This document shows, one piece after another, positions 21,894-34,440 of a stretch of DNA of 64,000 nt (the stretch's first letter is position 1; every line of letters starts with the position of its first letter). Source of the stretch: Conchocele bisecta. Lineage: Eukaryota > Mollusca > Bivalvia > Lucinida > Thyasiridae. The position numbers and the translations under genes are program-made. Under the pieces are notes generated by a model that did not search any database, was not told the origin of the DNA, and saw only the letters and a list, made by a program, of their open reading frames with translations. The stretch covers positions 5,478,036 to 5,542,035 of the forward strand of contig CM055267.1 in NCBI GenBank assembly GCA_029237695.1, given 5' to 3'.

Positions 21894-23555
21894 TAGATAA
21901 ACAGGACAGGTTTGGGCTTCGGAAAAAGCTGGAACGTTGTATTGACCCACTCAATCCAGAAGGAGACCCAGGAAATATTGCCAATATTGTCAGTGGGTGC
22001 ATTGTGCCATCGTCGGTGAATGTCCATGACACACTAGCAATTGGCAGCCATCAAAATAGTGAGTTTGAAACAAGTTGGCCTGTAGGGTTCCACAACACAA
22101 TTTCCAAGAAAGTTGAAACAATGTCAATTACAAAGAAACATGTGAAAGTTGGCGAGACCAATGTCATTGACACGAACGTTATATACCAGAGAAGCATGGG
22201 CCTTCAAGCTAGTTCAAGGGAAGTAGACTTGGAGTGTGTGTATATGTATGAGGTATGAGTTGGCACCTGTGGCAATATCAATTTTCACGGTTGCTGGGGA
22301 TCTGTGTTTAGCCACATCAAAGTCAACCTTGAAAAAACCCAGCTTTTAGTACAAATCTCAGGACCGCATGCTACCGATGATATGTCTCGCAATGTCATGT
22401 GATCGATGGATGTGCTTTACTGTGGATACCACACTGGCCAGCAAATGGCAAAGTTAGTGACATTGTAGCTATTTTCAAGAAACACATAGGTACCACACTG
22501 GCCAGCAAATGGCACAGTTAGTGACGTTGTAGCTAGTTTCAAGAAACACATAGGTATAATGTTGGAGACAGGCAATGTTCATCTCGTGTTTGATAGGTAT
22601 CGTGAATACAGTACGAAATATGTAACAAGACAAACACGAGCTGAAAAGGAAGCCAGTAGAGTGCATCAGCTGACTCTTAATACCGAATTTGCACTTGCGA
22701 CACAAAATCAAGACGTATCACCAGGAAGCCGACACCATTGTTGTTCAGCAATCGATTATGGCTGCCGAGGATAACACTGGCGTATCGGTCTTGTGTGATG
22801 ACACAGACGTGTTCAAGTTACTACTGTACCACTACTCAGAGCAGAAACTGACATCTCCATTCATGATGAAATCTCCAGTGCATGACAGAGGTGTTGTAGA
22901 CATCCGGGCAACCGTAGATATTAAGCATAAAACCATATTACCAGGATTTATAGCTGCTCAAGCACTATCGGGATCCGACACATTGCGTCCTATTTTGGTA
23001 TCAGCAACGGCAATGTATTGAAGGCACTACGGGCTGGATACTCACTCTCCATGTTGGGTGACATACATGACAGAATGCCACAGGTCATCGAACAACCAAG
23101 TGCATTCATTGTTACATGTTATGGACAACCGAACTGTGTCACAATGTCTGAAGCACGTATGAAAGTTTGGGCTCTAGGAACAGCATCCACTCCAAAACTT
23201 AGTTCTATCCCTCTAACCACTGAAGCGTTTGTTGAAATATAAGAAGGGCCCATTTGCAGGCGCATGTATGGAAAGAGGCGAGGCATTGGTATTACAGCCT
23301 GCCCAGCTTGATCCAGTTCAGTATGGTTGGATGAAAGATGATCAAACCAAATCCCTTTCACCTACTGTTGTACCCAGTAATGTAGATGTTGCGCCTGCAG
23401 ATATTTTGCAGCTCATCAAGTGCTCGTGTGCAACAGAGTACCCGTGCAACACTATGAAATATCGGTGTAGCAAATCGAAGCTGACATGCACTATATTGTG
23501 TGCATGTCGTGCAACCAACTGCTGTAATGTTCGGTGGAGTCGGCTGTCGACATAG
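21894..23555 (+). pseudogene. Transposon-borne gene fragment, 3' portion with CXC-like C-terminus
   Basis: It continues the gene interrupted by the LINE: DKQDRFGLRKKLERCIDP (21895), then SWPVGFHNTISKKVETM (22072), VFDRYREYSTK (22588), TYHQEADTIVVQQSIM (22709), LCDDTDVFKLLLYHY (22790) and AAQALSGSDTL (22952). The Cys-rich end CSCATEYPCN...CSKSKLTCTILCAC (about 23420-23510) resembles a tesmin/TSO1-like CXC domain. Several frameshifts and stops are present. A tandem duplication of about 65 bp lies at 22429-22552. The biochemical role of this family is not known to me. Confidence 0.7.
22429..22552. repeat. 65-bp tandem duplication inside the dead transposon gene
   Basis: Two copies of a unit that starts CCACACTGGCCAGCAAATGG and ends AAGAAACACATAGGTA lie directly head to tail and differ at a few positions. 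The unit does not appear elsewhere in the window. Confidence 0.85.
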
Positions 23556-24126
23556 ACGTTGAATGAAGGAGACACAAGACGGTCGTTCACATTGAACAAA
23601 ATATTGCCCGTGTAATGAAGGTTGAAAGGCTCCTTGAACAACACTCAACTAATATACGACTATATGTAGCCCTGTAAGGTCCTCATGAAGAAAATCTGAA
23701 CTAAAATTGCAATATACAATGTATTGAAATAAGGCCCCAGAGAATGGAACTGTTACAAAACTAAGATACTAGACGATACACCATCAGCATATCAATGAGG
23801 GATTACAATACCCATCTGGTAGGCATCGCCCTGTCGCTGGATTATAACAATTCCGCTGTGGTCCTGGTGGTGGTCTGATGTAGTTCGCGTATATTTCATA
23901 GAAATCCTGTTGGTATTAATTTTGTGTTCTGTGGAGCTTCCGTTGTTTTCTCATTTATGTCTGCTGTTACTCCTGTAAGTCTTATTATCATTTAGGGATC
24001 TTAAAGCTATGGTTGTGTTTGGTATCTCGACGCACATGCCTTGATGAATACGTTGCCGTCACCGTATTACGTTTTCTTACATAAGCCATACTGTATTACA
24101 TTTACAAATATATTGCGAAATTAAAT

Positions 24127-24545
24127 AGTTGGCGGCCATCTTGGATTTATGCAAATGATTCCATATGGCATTTACATCATATAAGTACCCAAACGATTAC
24201 TTGTGCCCAATAACCGCATTACAGTTTGAAATTTCGTAAATATGCTATAAGTGCAAATATATGGAATAATATTGAAATTTGGTGGCCATCTTGGATTTAT
24301 GCAAATGAGTTAATATGTAATTTACATCATAAACCTTCCCAAACAATTAGTTGTGCCCAATAACTGCCTTACAAAGTTTGAAAAATAATATTGAAATTTG
24401 ACGGCCATCTTGGATTTATGCAAATATCTCAAATTGCTCAAGGATACCAGCGTGGCATCACTCGGATTTTAAATGTGGATGGCCTAGACATATAAAATCA
24501 CCAATAAAAAAAACTATGTTATTCAAAACGAGGTTAAGACCCTGA
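24127..24545 (-). repeat. Tandem repeat carrying AAGATGGCC modules
   Basis: GGCCATCTTGGATTTATGCA recurs at about 24133, 24287 and 24404, with diverged spacers containing TTGTGCCCAATAAC. Related modules occur on the other strand at 13760, 14240, 14395, 24815, 24960 and 60065. AAGATGGC also matches the YY1 core, but here it is part of a repeat in an intron and no promoter is implied. Confidence 0.65.
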
Positions 24546-24550
24546 CGGCC

Positions 24551-24716
24551 AAACTATAAGGGGTATAACCAGATTCAACTGTCACATACAAAGACATACA
24601 AAATGCCAAAGACGTATGTGAGGGCATAACCAGGTCTCCAGTCGGAATTACGGTAAGGATGAATCCCGATCGTAAATTACCCATCGCATGCTCCCACCTG
24701 CCACCCACCAGTGCTT
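24551..24716 (-). repeat. SINE-like repeat, head portion
   Basis: On the minus strand it begins GGGTGGCAGGTGGGAG and contains GGATTCATCC and the CATACGTCTTTGGCATTTTG block shared with the copy at 3761. The 3' half is absent. Confidence 0.6.
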
Positions 24717-25032
24717 GGCTGACTTGTTTTGTATTATATTTTAGAAGTGAAATACAAGCTTATACTACTTCAATGAATATTTAAAGCTTGATAATTTATG
24801 TATATAAATCCAAAATGGCCACAATCACAATGTCTGTTCATTTGCAGTCTATTATATTACATCATTTAAGATTTCAAAGCATACTTACATATAAGCATAT
24901 GTGCAGTAAATGGCCACGACAATATCAAGACATACTTGAATAAATTTTACCAAAATTCAAGATGGCCACAAAATATTACGATTTACCATCAATTTCCATC
25001 GTGTTGTGGTAGCATTAAAGTCTGTTTTCAAT

Positions 25033-25230
25033 TTGTTTGTTTGTTTGTTGGTGTGTAATGACCTAGCAACAGCTATGGTCATTTAAGGCCAGGCCAACGG
25101 GTTTGATCCCGTATTCAACCTGCTGCATTGGGGAAAAAATCCCAAAATCATTTACATCGAAAAAAATATATATTCAGCCCTGAAATTAGAATAACCTGAC
25201 CTGGTGCCATGTCCATACCACACCAAAGGC
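25033..25230 (-). repeat. SINE-like repeat, 3' half
   Basis: Minus-strand copy with an AAACAAACAAAC tail at 25036-25050 and the conserved GGGCTGAATATATAT and AATGCAGCAGGTTGAA blocks. Confidence 0.65.
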
Positions 25231-25490
25231 ACTTGCTGTTTTCTGTAAATCCATCAATATTTATCGATGACATTGTTAATTATGTCTTTTACGGACAATT
25301 TTTTATTTAAAAAATGTGGTTTACAAGAAATACTTGACAGTTCAGTGATCTCGACTTGAATGAATCTGATTGGATAAAATTGCCTACGAAAACCAATGAA
25401 ACAGTTCATACCAGTCAGTTTCTGCCGACGGAGGTCAACCAAGGTCAATTATTCGGCGACAATATAAGGCGGAATTGTCTATTTTGCTAG

Positions 25491-25572
25491 CAGATCATGT
25501 TTGCTCGCCTACCCAAACAGATCACGTTTGCTCGACTACCCAAGCAGATCACGTTTGCTCGCCTACCCAGCA
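25491..25572. repeat. 28-bp tandem repeat, three copies
   Basis: The unit GCAGATCACGTTTGCTCGCC plus TACCCAA is repeated three times with one or two changes per copy. Confidence 0.85.
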
Positions 25573-25905
25573 CTAGTTAGACGACCATTTTCAGCAATGC
25601 ATACATTTCTAGGTAATTTTGGTGTCGAAACAGCGACCAATGGTGACTTCATGTTCAATGACTTAACATTTATATGACGTTACCCCATGACATCGTATAT
25701 GCATACTGACGTATACGTCAGCTGAGAATATATTGGTGAAGTTTCAATTCTTCCTGACATGATGTTTTTATGTTTATAGAATCGTTCTCACTTAATGTGA
25801 GCGGACACTCACACATGTATAAATAACAATTAGTTCATTCCCAAACCAACACATGCCACCACATGACTGTCCACTTGTTGAGCAGTTCCCGGTATCTGTA
25901 TGTAC

Positions 25906-26016
25906 CTGATACACTGTTGAGGACAGAGAGACGTCCGCTTGATGAAGCGATGGAACGTGAGGTCTCGATGCACGACGGACGTTCTCTCGTACGCCTCAGT
26001 CCCACCACCAGACGAC
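25906..26016 (-). CDS. PDCD2L: PDCD2L coding exon 5
   Basis: 111 bp between acceptor TATATTGCAG and donor ATCAG|GTACAT. The frame reads SSGGGTEAYERTSVVHRDLT followed by FHRFIKRTSLCPQQCIR. That matches the PDCD2_C entry of PDCD2L (E-YEKT ... F-KFMKRI--C--Q-LRYSW). The first G completes an Arg codon started at 38231, and the last AG is completed by the first base of the exon at 13407. The conserved 'GD' found before the Phe in many orthologues reads RD here. Confidence 0.92.
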
Positions 26017-26439
26017 CTGCAATATAAGTGTAGGGTACATGCTGACTCGCTGAACATGCACTCGTGTCTTAAGCTCAGTTTAAGTTTGATTGGTCAAGAC
26101 TGAGCTCATTTCGCCTTGAGCATGTACATGGGGGCTACATGGGTGGGAAATGAAATGGAATGAAACTATGCATGGTAATGAATAAGTAAGTTACAAATCA
26201 ATCAGGCTTCGGTCTTTGGAGACACACACATGTGTAGGTATGTGACACTAAAATTTATGTAAATTTCGTCAAAACTTTAAAGTAAATGTCAAAGTCACTT
26301 GGCCTTGAACCACGTCATCCAGGTGAACATTGTGTGACGGACAGTATGGATGCACGTACAGACACACAGGCAGGGGTAAAACATAAATTGGAGGTACATG
26401 GCCACTCAGTAGGTTATAATACAGATAGTTTTGTATATT

Positions 26440-26916
26440 CTGCAGATATGACATTTTCTGGCACAATAAACATTCATTCACCATTACCCCACATATTGAT
26501 TGGCATTATTTATGGATTATATGTCAGACGTAAATTTCCACACTGACATCAGGGGCAATAGTTGTGTTTCCTTAAAATGTTAACGCACATTACTATTTAT
26601 TACACGCTTGCAAATTATTTGCACAGGCAGTGAGAGAAAATCAACTCCTTACAAATAATACACAGTGAAGAGAACACCCGTAATTGTGCGCCTGTTTTCT
26701 TGGAAACCACGAGCTACCATGCAAAATGTTTAACTTTTATTACAGTGAAAATAAAGTTATTTGAAAATTTGGAAAGGGTCTCGACTAATCTAGAATGTTA
26801 ATGTGATTAAACACATTCCAAACATGCACTCAAATATATCTCGTTAATAGAAACAGCTGCGTAATTTGGATTTCAAAAAGTTTACATGTCGTCACATTTG
26901 ACGTCACAAAACGGAC
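26440..26916. repeat. Dispersed repeat, left part (shared with 56340-56510)
   Basis: 26440-26600 and 56340-56510 match closely over about 150 bp (for example AATAAACATTCATTCACCAT and TTTCCTTAAAATGTTAA). 28540-28640 matches 56710-56800. Both pairs are in the same order and orientation. This suggests one ancestral repeat, expanded here by the pogo-like insertion and shortened at 56 kb. Confidence 0.7.
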
Positions 26917-28344
26917 AGTGCGACCCCGTTAGTACACGGAAGTCCGGCGACATACAACCTTCCGTGTTGCTTATCCGAACCGTGCTATATCCGTTCTCGC
27001 CCAAGACGCATCATGTCAACAAATAATACATGTACACTGTACACTGTGACTGCGAATGAACGACGTCGCCAATGCCTATAATATGCCATAAGTTTTCACT
27101 GTTATCTTCGCATGTAATAAATATATTGAATACAAGAATTGTTAATGTCATGTTTTATTTATTCATCATGTTCATGTAGAATGTAGATCTACGCAGGTCC
27201 GTGCAATCCATTATTGTAAATGCGTGTAGAAAAAAGTGTAGTAATGATGACGCAATGACCCAATGACCGATATCCTGTTCCATCAGCTGCAACATCACGG
27301 ACAAGCTCGTGCGTTGCAATCTGTGTTTACTCATATGGTGAGCACAGGTGGAAGACTCGGGACCTATGACACCAAAATAAATGCCTATTAAAAAAATCCC
27401 ATTATCCCACCCACCCATCAACCCGGTATCGTACTGTACCATGCAAGTTAATAATAGAACGAGATCAAGTGGGTGGGGTAATGTATATTTTTGTAATGGT
27501 CATTTTCTTTGTGTCACACGTCCGACTATTCCACCTGTGGGTTTGAGTACAGACCTGTATAGACATGTTTTGCCCGACGTGTTATAATATTGTGCCAGTT
27601 CATGAGGTAATCAGGCTTATCACATGAGATTTTCGACGAAGATGATATTTTCTGTAAACGATATCGAATGTTGACGAATATTAAATTAGTAATTATTACG
27701 CATTTGCTCTGAAAATGTTATCAACTTTCCGATATATTTGCAGAAAAAAGTCAAATCATTCTCGGCGAAAATCTCAGTTATATAATAAAGTTGATTATCT
27801 CGTGCACTGGCTCAATTATGACATAGCGAAACAAGGCCAGTTGTCACTTACACATTTGTGTACATGCGCCGGGGGCGTGGGCAGTGCTGTAACAATTTAG
27901 TTAATCTGGTCTGCGCGACTGATACGCGATCTCCGATTGGTTAGCCTTTACACCTAATTAATATTCCACCAATGGTGAGCGCGAACGCATGCCGGAAAAA
28001 TGAAATCGAGCACATAACAATTAGCACTGCTTTGTTACTGGTCTTACTGATCTTATTCCCAGTTTGCTCGGATTAATTTACGAAATGTGCAAACGTGATC
28101 AGCTGCACATTCACATCGGTGAGATAAAAGGAGGCTATGCGTCCATAAAAAAAAAAAAAAAATCGTCCATTTTGGGTCCAATTTGGGAAAGAATCGCAAA
28201 TTTAACACGATTTCTGACAATAGTCGTGTTACAAATTTAACACGATTTTGATATACAAATAGGAAAAAAATTCGGGAGCCAAAGCACAACCGTGTACTAA
28301 CCGAAATCGTGTTATAGTGAAGCGTGTACTAACGGGGTCGCACT
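26917..28344. mobile_element. Non-autonomous pogo/Tigger-like DNA transposon
   Basis: Perfect 22-bp terminal inverted repeats beginning AGTGCGACCCCGTTAGTAC at 26917-26938 and 28323-28344. CA before the left end and TGTA after the right end fit a TA target and a CAGTG-type terminus. The right subterminal region repeats CGTGTACTAAC and ATCGTGTTA motifs, as is common near pogo termini. The interior (1.38 kb) has no transposase frame. Superfamily assignment is by terminus style only. Confidence 0.8.
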
Positions 28345-29313
28345 TGTAATGTCAAAACGCGGGAAAACACATCATTGTATAACTATTCATGCGCACATCA
28401 CAATTCATTGATTATAATCTCAAAAATAGACTAAATGTGCATAAATATATCCGCAATGGAAGTGCAATAAATAGGATATTCCATCGTACATGTTTGAATA
28501 GCGGAAATAATACACTCATGTCCGTCGGCGTTCGTGCAAGCAACTCGTTCGCTAGAACTGGTGGAATAGTAACACAATTATACACTTTAATATTTAATTC
28601 CTATAAAGAACATTTTGTGCCTGAGTGTAACTTTAAGGTAGTTGTACCATTCTTGTGGTCTCATGTAAAGTCTAACAAGAAATGCGTCTGTCGAACGCGG
28701 ATGCCACCTGCAGCATATTTGAGAAACTGTGACAAAGTGGTTAACCGAAAAGTGTGACGGACGGACAGACAGACAGACGACGGACGGACGGTCCAAACAC
28801 TACAGGGTTCTCCCCCGGAATAATTTTCAGCCCTAACCTTTCCAAATTGAACCGACCAAACGAGCGGCGAAGCCGCGAGACGCTAGGGGGGGTCTAGATT
28901 TCTAGAAGCTGTATAGTGCATTCTGAGGTGCAATTTAAACTAATACACTACAGAACCTGATGAATTAAAAGTGCCTTTTCCCACTTATTAATCAAGTAAA
29001 TTGACATAATAAAAATCCATTCTGCAAAGTTAGTGGACACAAAAGACCATAAATTAAAAATGTTTCGGATCCATTTATTAGGCGTCATTTAAAAAAATAT
29101 TCATGTAATTTATTCATTTATTTTTGTCATGACTTCCATGAAACCTCTTATTTAATTAGGGGATATATAAATAGATAATAACAAAATTAGCAAATAGGAA
29201 GACCAATAACTAGCCACTATTTTAATTAACCAGTCACCGCTTTCCTGGGTAAAACCAAATCCAGTACAGAAACAAAATTCCAAAACATTAAATTAAATTA
29301 AATTAAACTTCGG

Positions 29314-29526
29314 TTATTCTTTGCTTTTGCCCCACGTCGTCGGCATGCCGCCCCCTGCCAGGATTGGCTGGGAGGCATGCTGGAAATCATGATCTGGGCC
29401 CTGGATGCTAATCAGCCAATCAAGCTGCCTCCAACATGGCCTCCCCCAAACCCCAACTGGTTCCTGCCAGGGCCGTATTTTTAAAAAATCCTTATTTTCA
29501 GGGCTGAAAAATATCCACTCTCGCAA
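29314..29526 (-). pseudogene. hAT transposase C-terminal remnant
   Basis: The minus-strand frame contains LDWLISIQGPDHDFQHA, resembling the L-ISI-GP---DF--A tail that closes KIAA1586/ZNF862-type hAT transposases, and it ends at a stop after GKSKE. It lies 0.5 kb inside the left terminus, as expected for the 3' end of a minus-strand transposase. The match is short, so the identification is tentative. Confidence 0.5.
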
Positions 29527-32493
29527 TCCTGAAACACAATGCCCGTCACAACCGCCCTTATGTAACGTGGTTCCCCCCCAACAAAAGATTTGGGGTTTAA
29601 GAGGAAGAATTTTTAAAATACACTAAGTCCTAAAAACCATTGTTGTATAAATAATGATCAATAGAAATGCTGGGCATCACTAGTTTCCTGGGGCATATTC
29701 AGTAAAATGCCTACAAGTTCATAGTCCGGGAAGGGCAATTAATATAAATACTATAAAGAAAACTACGGATGTTGAAGGGAGAGGTAAATCAATTTAAAAA
29801 CCTAAGCTACAGTAGAGGTGCCATAATTCGATAAACTTTTTTATTTCTTCAACCAAAACAGGCAAGTTAGGGAGTGCTTTAGAATCGTATTAATGTGATG
29901 ATTCTAAAACAAAACCCTTCCCAACTTGCCAGTTTTTGGTGTCAGACTAACTAAACAAAAAATTCCTCCAAAATGTTCAAAAGTATGCACACTCACAGTA
30001 GCTCAGGAGGTTCAACCAACCAATTGGGTTCTTATAAATCTTTGCATGTTTCAATAGAGGTGGTTTTGTTGAAGAAGGAGGGTGGCTGTTTTGGTGGAGG
30101 TATCGACTGTAATGAATTACCTGACACTTGGCAGCAACTTGTTGCAAATCGTGGCTGCCATTTAGTAAGTAAGTTGGCATTTAATTCCCCGTGGCTTCCG
30201 GATCACATGCCCCAAACCACTTGTTGGGAATGTATAGGTTTTTAAGTTTCCCAACTAGCAGCTGTTCGCAGCAGCTGCCACTCCTCCAAAGTGGGCTCCG
30301 TAAGAATTCATTCGTACCCCTCAAATGAATCACACAGTTTCCTGAAAATCAAACACAAATATTAGACAATTTAATCATTGATTTCTTGCTTGTACCGGTA
30401 TTACAGCATTAGTTCTACAAATGTTGCGAAGCTTTGTAATACAAAACATAATACTGATTTAGCAATTAATTAGGTAGTTGTCCTGAACAATGACATTTAG
30501 TTATAGCCTTAGATTTTTGATTTGTTTTAGCAACATTTATTTTAATTTAAAAGTTTTCAATGAATTAGTTTTTTATTTAAAAAGCTGAATGTAATTACTG
30601 GCTTGGCTCTTGGCTCGAAGACTCTAGTAGTCAACTCAGTCTAATAATGCAAGAAAAAAAACAGAAAATAGTTTACATAAAGTTACATCTGCACCGGTCC
30701 AATAATTTGGCCTTTACCGGTATTTCTAAAACTAGGTTTATACAGTGACAAATGTATTAAATTAATTCCCAGATAGTTTTGTGCCAGAGAATATAACGGT
30801 AGATAATTAGACCTTAGTATTAGCTGCTGAATTTTTTTTATTAACTTTTTTTTTAACTACTAAAAATTTTACCACAAACCATACCTCTATTTTTCTGTAA
30901 CTGGTCCTTCCACCAGGAACACGACCCCATTCCTGCTCCAGAACAGCATGGGGTCCCAAATATGGAAAAAAACCTTTCCAGGATAAACCCAGATCCGAAA
31001 ATTCTGGCTGGGACAAGGTTTTTTTTCCAATAATATTTTGACCAATGAACAACTTGTTGCGTGGGTCCCCTGCAACAATACAATTTTTAGAACGATCCTT
31101 TTTGCATAGTATTCCTTATATAAGGCAATTCTAGGGTGGTGGATGGCTTTTTGTTTTAATGTCATTTGTTAGATTAAAATTTAATATAAACTATTAAAAT
31201 CATTGGTTATGCAATCACATTGTTTGTAAAAACATTTTACTACCCGACAGATCTTTGTTGTACCAAATAAAAAAATGTTGACAATGGAACATTCAAACTA
31301 ATCAGTTTTTTTATCTATGGATAAAAAAAAAAAACACATGTTTACTTTTTTCCATCACTTTAAACAAAATTGAACATTGACCTTTAATACAGTCCACTTG
31401 GATTGGACTTGCTCGCTTGTATCAGTAAAACCACATATTTGAGATCATCTCACCGTATGCTTTTTGTTAAAAATTCAAATAAAGAAAAGATCACAGATGG
31501 CAATATTATTGTCTGTAATCTTGAGGGTTAAATAACATTAACCCTTTATACCACCCCAAAGTAACTGGAAATGGACCAGTGATATGTTACTCGTTTTGCA
31601 ATCCAATCCAATGGAGTTCCACAAAACATGGTTTTTCAGACTAGTTTCATTTTTGAAAAGGGGGGTTTTTGTCCTCAATAAAACAATGAAAATTATTTGT
31701 CAAAAATGTGCAGATCCTGATCGAGACGGAGGCTCCTCATGAGTCCGGCTCATACTGGGATCTACACTTTTGCCAATAAAACCACTATAGAGGTCTCACC
31801 CTCCTGAGGTGGTTGACAAAGGGTTAATGAACTTGAATGAATGAGGCTCGCTGTATACATACTGAAGTGGGATGGAACGTGGAGACCTTGGTGTCGTCGA
31901 AGGAGGATATCTTCCCTTTCCCCTTTCCCCCAGCTCCTCCACATACTTTGCGACGCTTTACCATGTTGTGGTGCCCATCCCAGCCCCCCCTTTCAGACTG
32001 GCAATGGCATTGGCTGGTGGCCTCGACTTTCATTCAGGGACCACCACTGCCCAGGACCACATTGGTAGTCTGCCAAATATGAGTTATAGGTTTGAAACAT
32101 TATTTAACTTTTGTGATTTATGGTGGTACTTACAAATTTCTTGCACTGATCCCATCTAATTTGTTATTGTATGAATCACTTTTTTAGGGGCTTGAAAATT
32201 GGTAAAACTTACTACACAAAACTTTGGTTGGTTAACACAGAAATAACCAAATGCTATTAAATTATTTCCGAATTACCAGGCATGAGCATGATTTCGCATA
32301 GATTAAATTGGTTAAGATCATCTTCAACAGTTAGAAACATTTTGTTTTTTAATGAAAACAAAATTAGAAAAATATTTCCTACTAATAATTCTGAGAACTC
32401 AAAACAAAACCTAGAAAATACTTTGGAATAGTGAAAAGACAATTTTTGGTAGATGTCGCCTAAACATCATTATCTCCGCACAACAAACTTACA

Positions 32494-32582
32494 GCTTTGC
32501 GAATAAACTTGTGGGAGCAGCCCTCCCTTCGCGTGTTGCAAGCATCGTGTCGCCACCGCAGACACGCGCTCCAGACTGAGCC
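32494..32582 (-). pseudogene. Possible internal exon of the hAT gene
   Basis: On the minus strand, CTGGCCACTAG precedes a GC-richer segment with all three frames open, followed by a consensus donor AAAGCT|GTAAGT. The product cannot be identified. A similar GC-richer open segment lies at 35160-35420 (frame GLQGKLMGATYLKHFGSGLL, then GTAACA). Confidence 0.3.
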
Positions 32583-34328
32583 TAGTGGCCAGGTACAGAT
32601 GTTTAGGGTCTTGTACTCAAATTGGTTATGGCCCTGTCCATGAAACTTTTAGCCAGCGGACGTCAGTCGCCTTCACACCATTTCAGTTTTTTGGGCTCAT
32701 CAAGTATAGTTCTAAGAATATATAAGCCAAAGTCACACTAAAAATAGAATTGTTGTTTTGAAATATGGCATTCGAAGGTAAGACTATTAATGCATTGGTT
32801 CAAAACTAACTCCCAGTATAGCATGGAAAGAAACTTACCAGTTTGCAGCAATTTCCAAGTACAATTATTTGGTGACCTTGGGCGAAACCAACCAGCCGGC
32901 AACCATAGATGTTATTTACTTTCAGGTAAACACTGTTAGCCAAATAAAAATTATTGAAATCCGTCCAGTAGATTCCAAAGATATGAGACAGATTGCAACT
33001 GGACGGATGCAACGGACGGACGGACAAAATAAAAAAATGGGGGAGCACCGCTATCGCGAGGGGATTAATTATTACTTGCCAAAAAGGTGCAGATCCGGCA
33101 CATCTGGATCTACATCTGTTTGTTCAATAATACCAACTTAATATACAGGCCTGTGGAGGGTTGAAAGGGTATAATCGTATGAACCAAACAATTAAATTAA
33201 TTAATAAAATACACTTAACCTGTAGCGGCTTTCAAAACCAGCCATTCGCCACTGGGGAATTTTGGGTAAAAGTAAAAACAGCTGGGTAAGGGTAACTTTT
33301 AAATTTTTAAATTTTTTCTAGGTAGGGTAATATCTTTTGCGGCTTGGGACGAGGCAATGGGCGAGTACCTATGGGCCATGTCAGTGAACACCCCCTTCAC
33401 CTGGGGATTGATCTCACTTCAGCAAGGCCGTCACCTAAAATAATATAGTCGATACACATCCTGGTGCAATGTATCAATGGCTCATGGCAAAATAAATACA
33501 AGAAACTATAATCTGTAGCTGTACCATATAAAGTGTGAAATTGGAATTTCGGAGTTTTATGATAATACTCAGTCTTGAAATGGAAATAAATATAAAGAAT
33601 ACCAACCACCTGGCCCAGAACGGGCTCTTATTTTTTAATGACAGAATTGATACGTTTCACATAGCGTGTCCGTAATTTCTAACAGAACTATAATTAGTTG
33701 AGGGCAGTAATAATAAGAATTGTAATGGGCATGATACTCTTAGTTAATGTAAAAAGTAGATCTCAAGCTAAATGATAAAGAGAGATTTGATATACACCCT
33801 TTTGGTCAGTAGTCGATACATGTACGATATATACCCGGTATATTTTAATTTACACCCCATTTTCTAACTCCCACCATAACTGAAGCTCCGTCCGAGCCCA
33901 AGCCAACCAGATTTGTCATGACCAAGCTCCTATCTTCTGGCAGAAATCCCTACCCAGTGCACCAGGTGAATGGTAGCTGCCTTGCCAATCTTGGGTAGGT
34001 CCAGTAACCCGATGAATGAATGTCCTTCACCTACCATGAGATAATACATGAACAACTGCAATTTTCAAAAACACTGGCACTATATCCTGAAATCCTGGTA
34101 TTAGAACAATGGTTTCCTGGGTGATCTGTTAATATACAACTGTTTTAAAACTGCAGTATAGCTACATGGTAAGCATGTTTGTTTGAGAGAACTAACAAAC
34201 ATACTGTTACAATCAAACAAACATTTTAAAATATGTTAAACAACTTATATTAATAATAAGGGTTTTTTGTCAATGATATTAATGCAAATTTGGCATAATG
34301 AGTGTGTTTTGAGCTCTGCCACCGCCAC

Positions 34329-34440
34329 CCGCCCCCCCCCCCCCCCCCCACCACCCCCCCCCACCCAAAAAAAAAACCACCCCAAGCCAGCCACCCCCCC
34401 CCCCACCCCCAACCCCACCAAAACCACCCCCCCCCCATCC
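34329..34440. repeat. C-rich low-complexity tract
   Basis: Runs of C interrupted by A (CCCCACC type) and an A9-10 run. It creates long Pro- or Gly-rich spurious frames on both strands. Confidence 0.9.

Larger units (their letters stand above)
13408..25905 (-). other. PDCD2L intron after exon 5
   Basis: Runs from donor ATCAG|GTACAT (25905) to acceptor TTTTAG (13408). It contains a nest of mobile elements (14870-23560), several SINE-like copies and AAGATGGCC-containing repeats. The pieces 13410-13845, 14280-14600, 23600-24120 and 25231-25490 show no gene. An open minus-strand frame of 109 codons at 14602-14931 could not be assigned. Confidence 0.75.

Noticed and set aside
30890..31083. PiggyBac-like segment (HWSKYYWKKN...FGSGFILERFF)
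   Set aside because: The resemblance is short, other frames are equally open, and the surrounding element has CAG termini and a CACTA duplication rather than TTAA.
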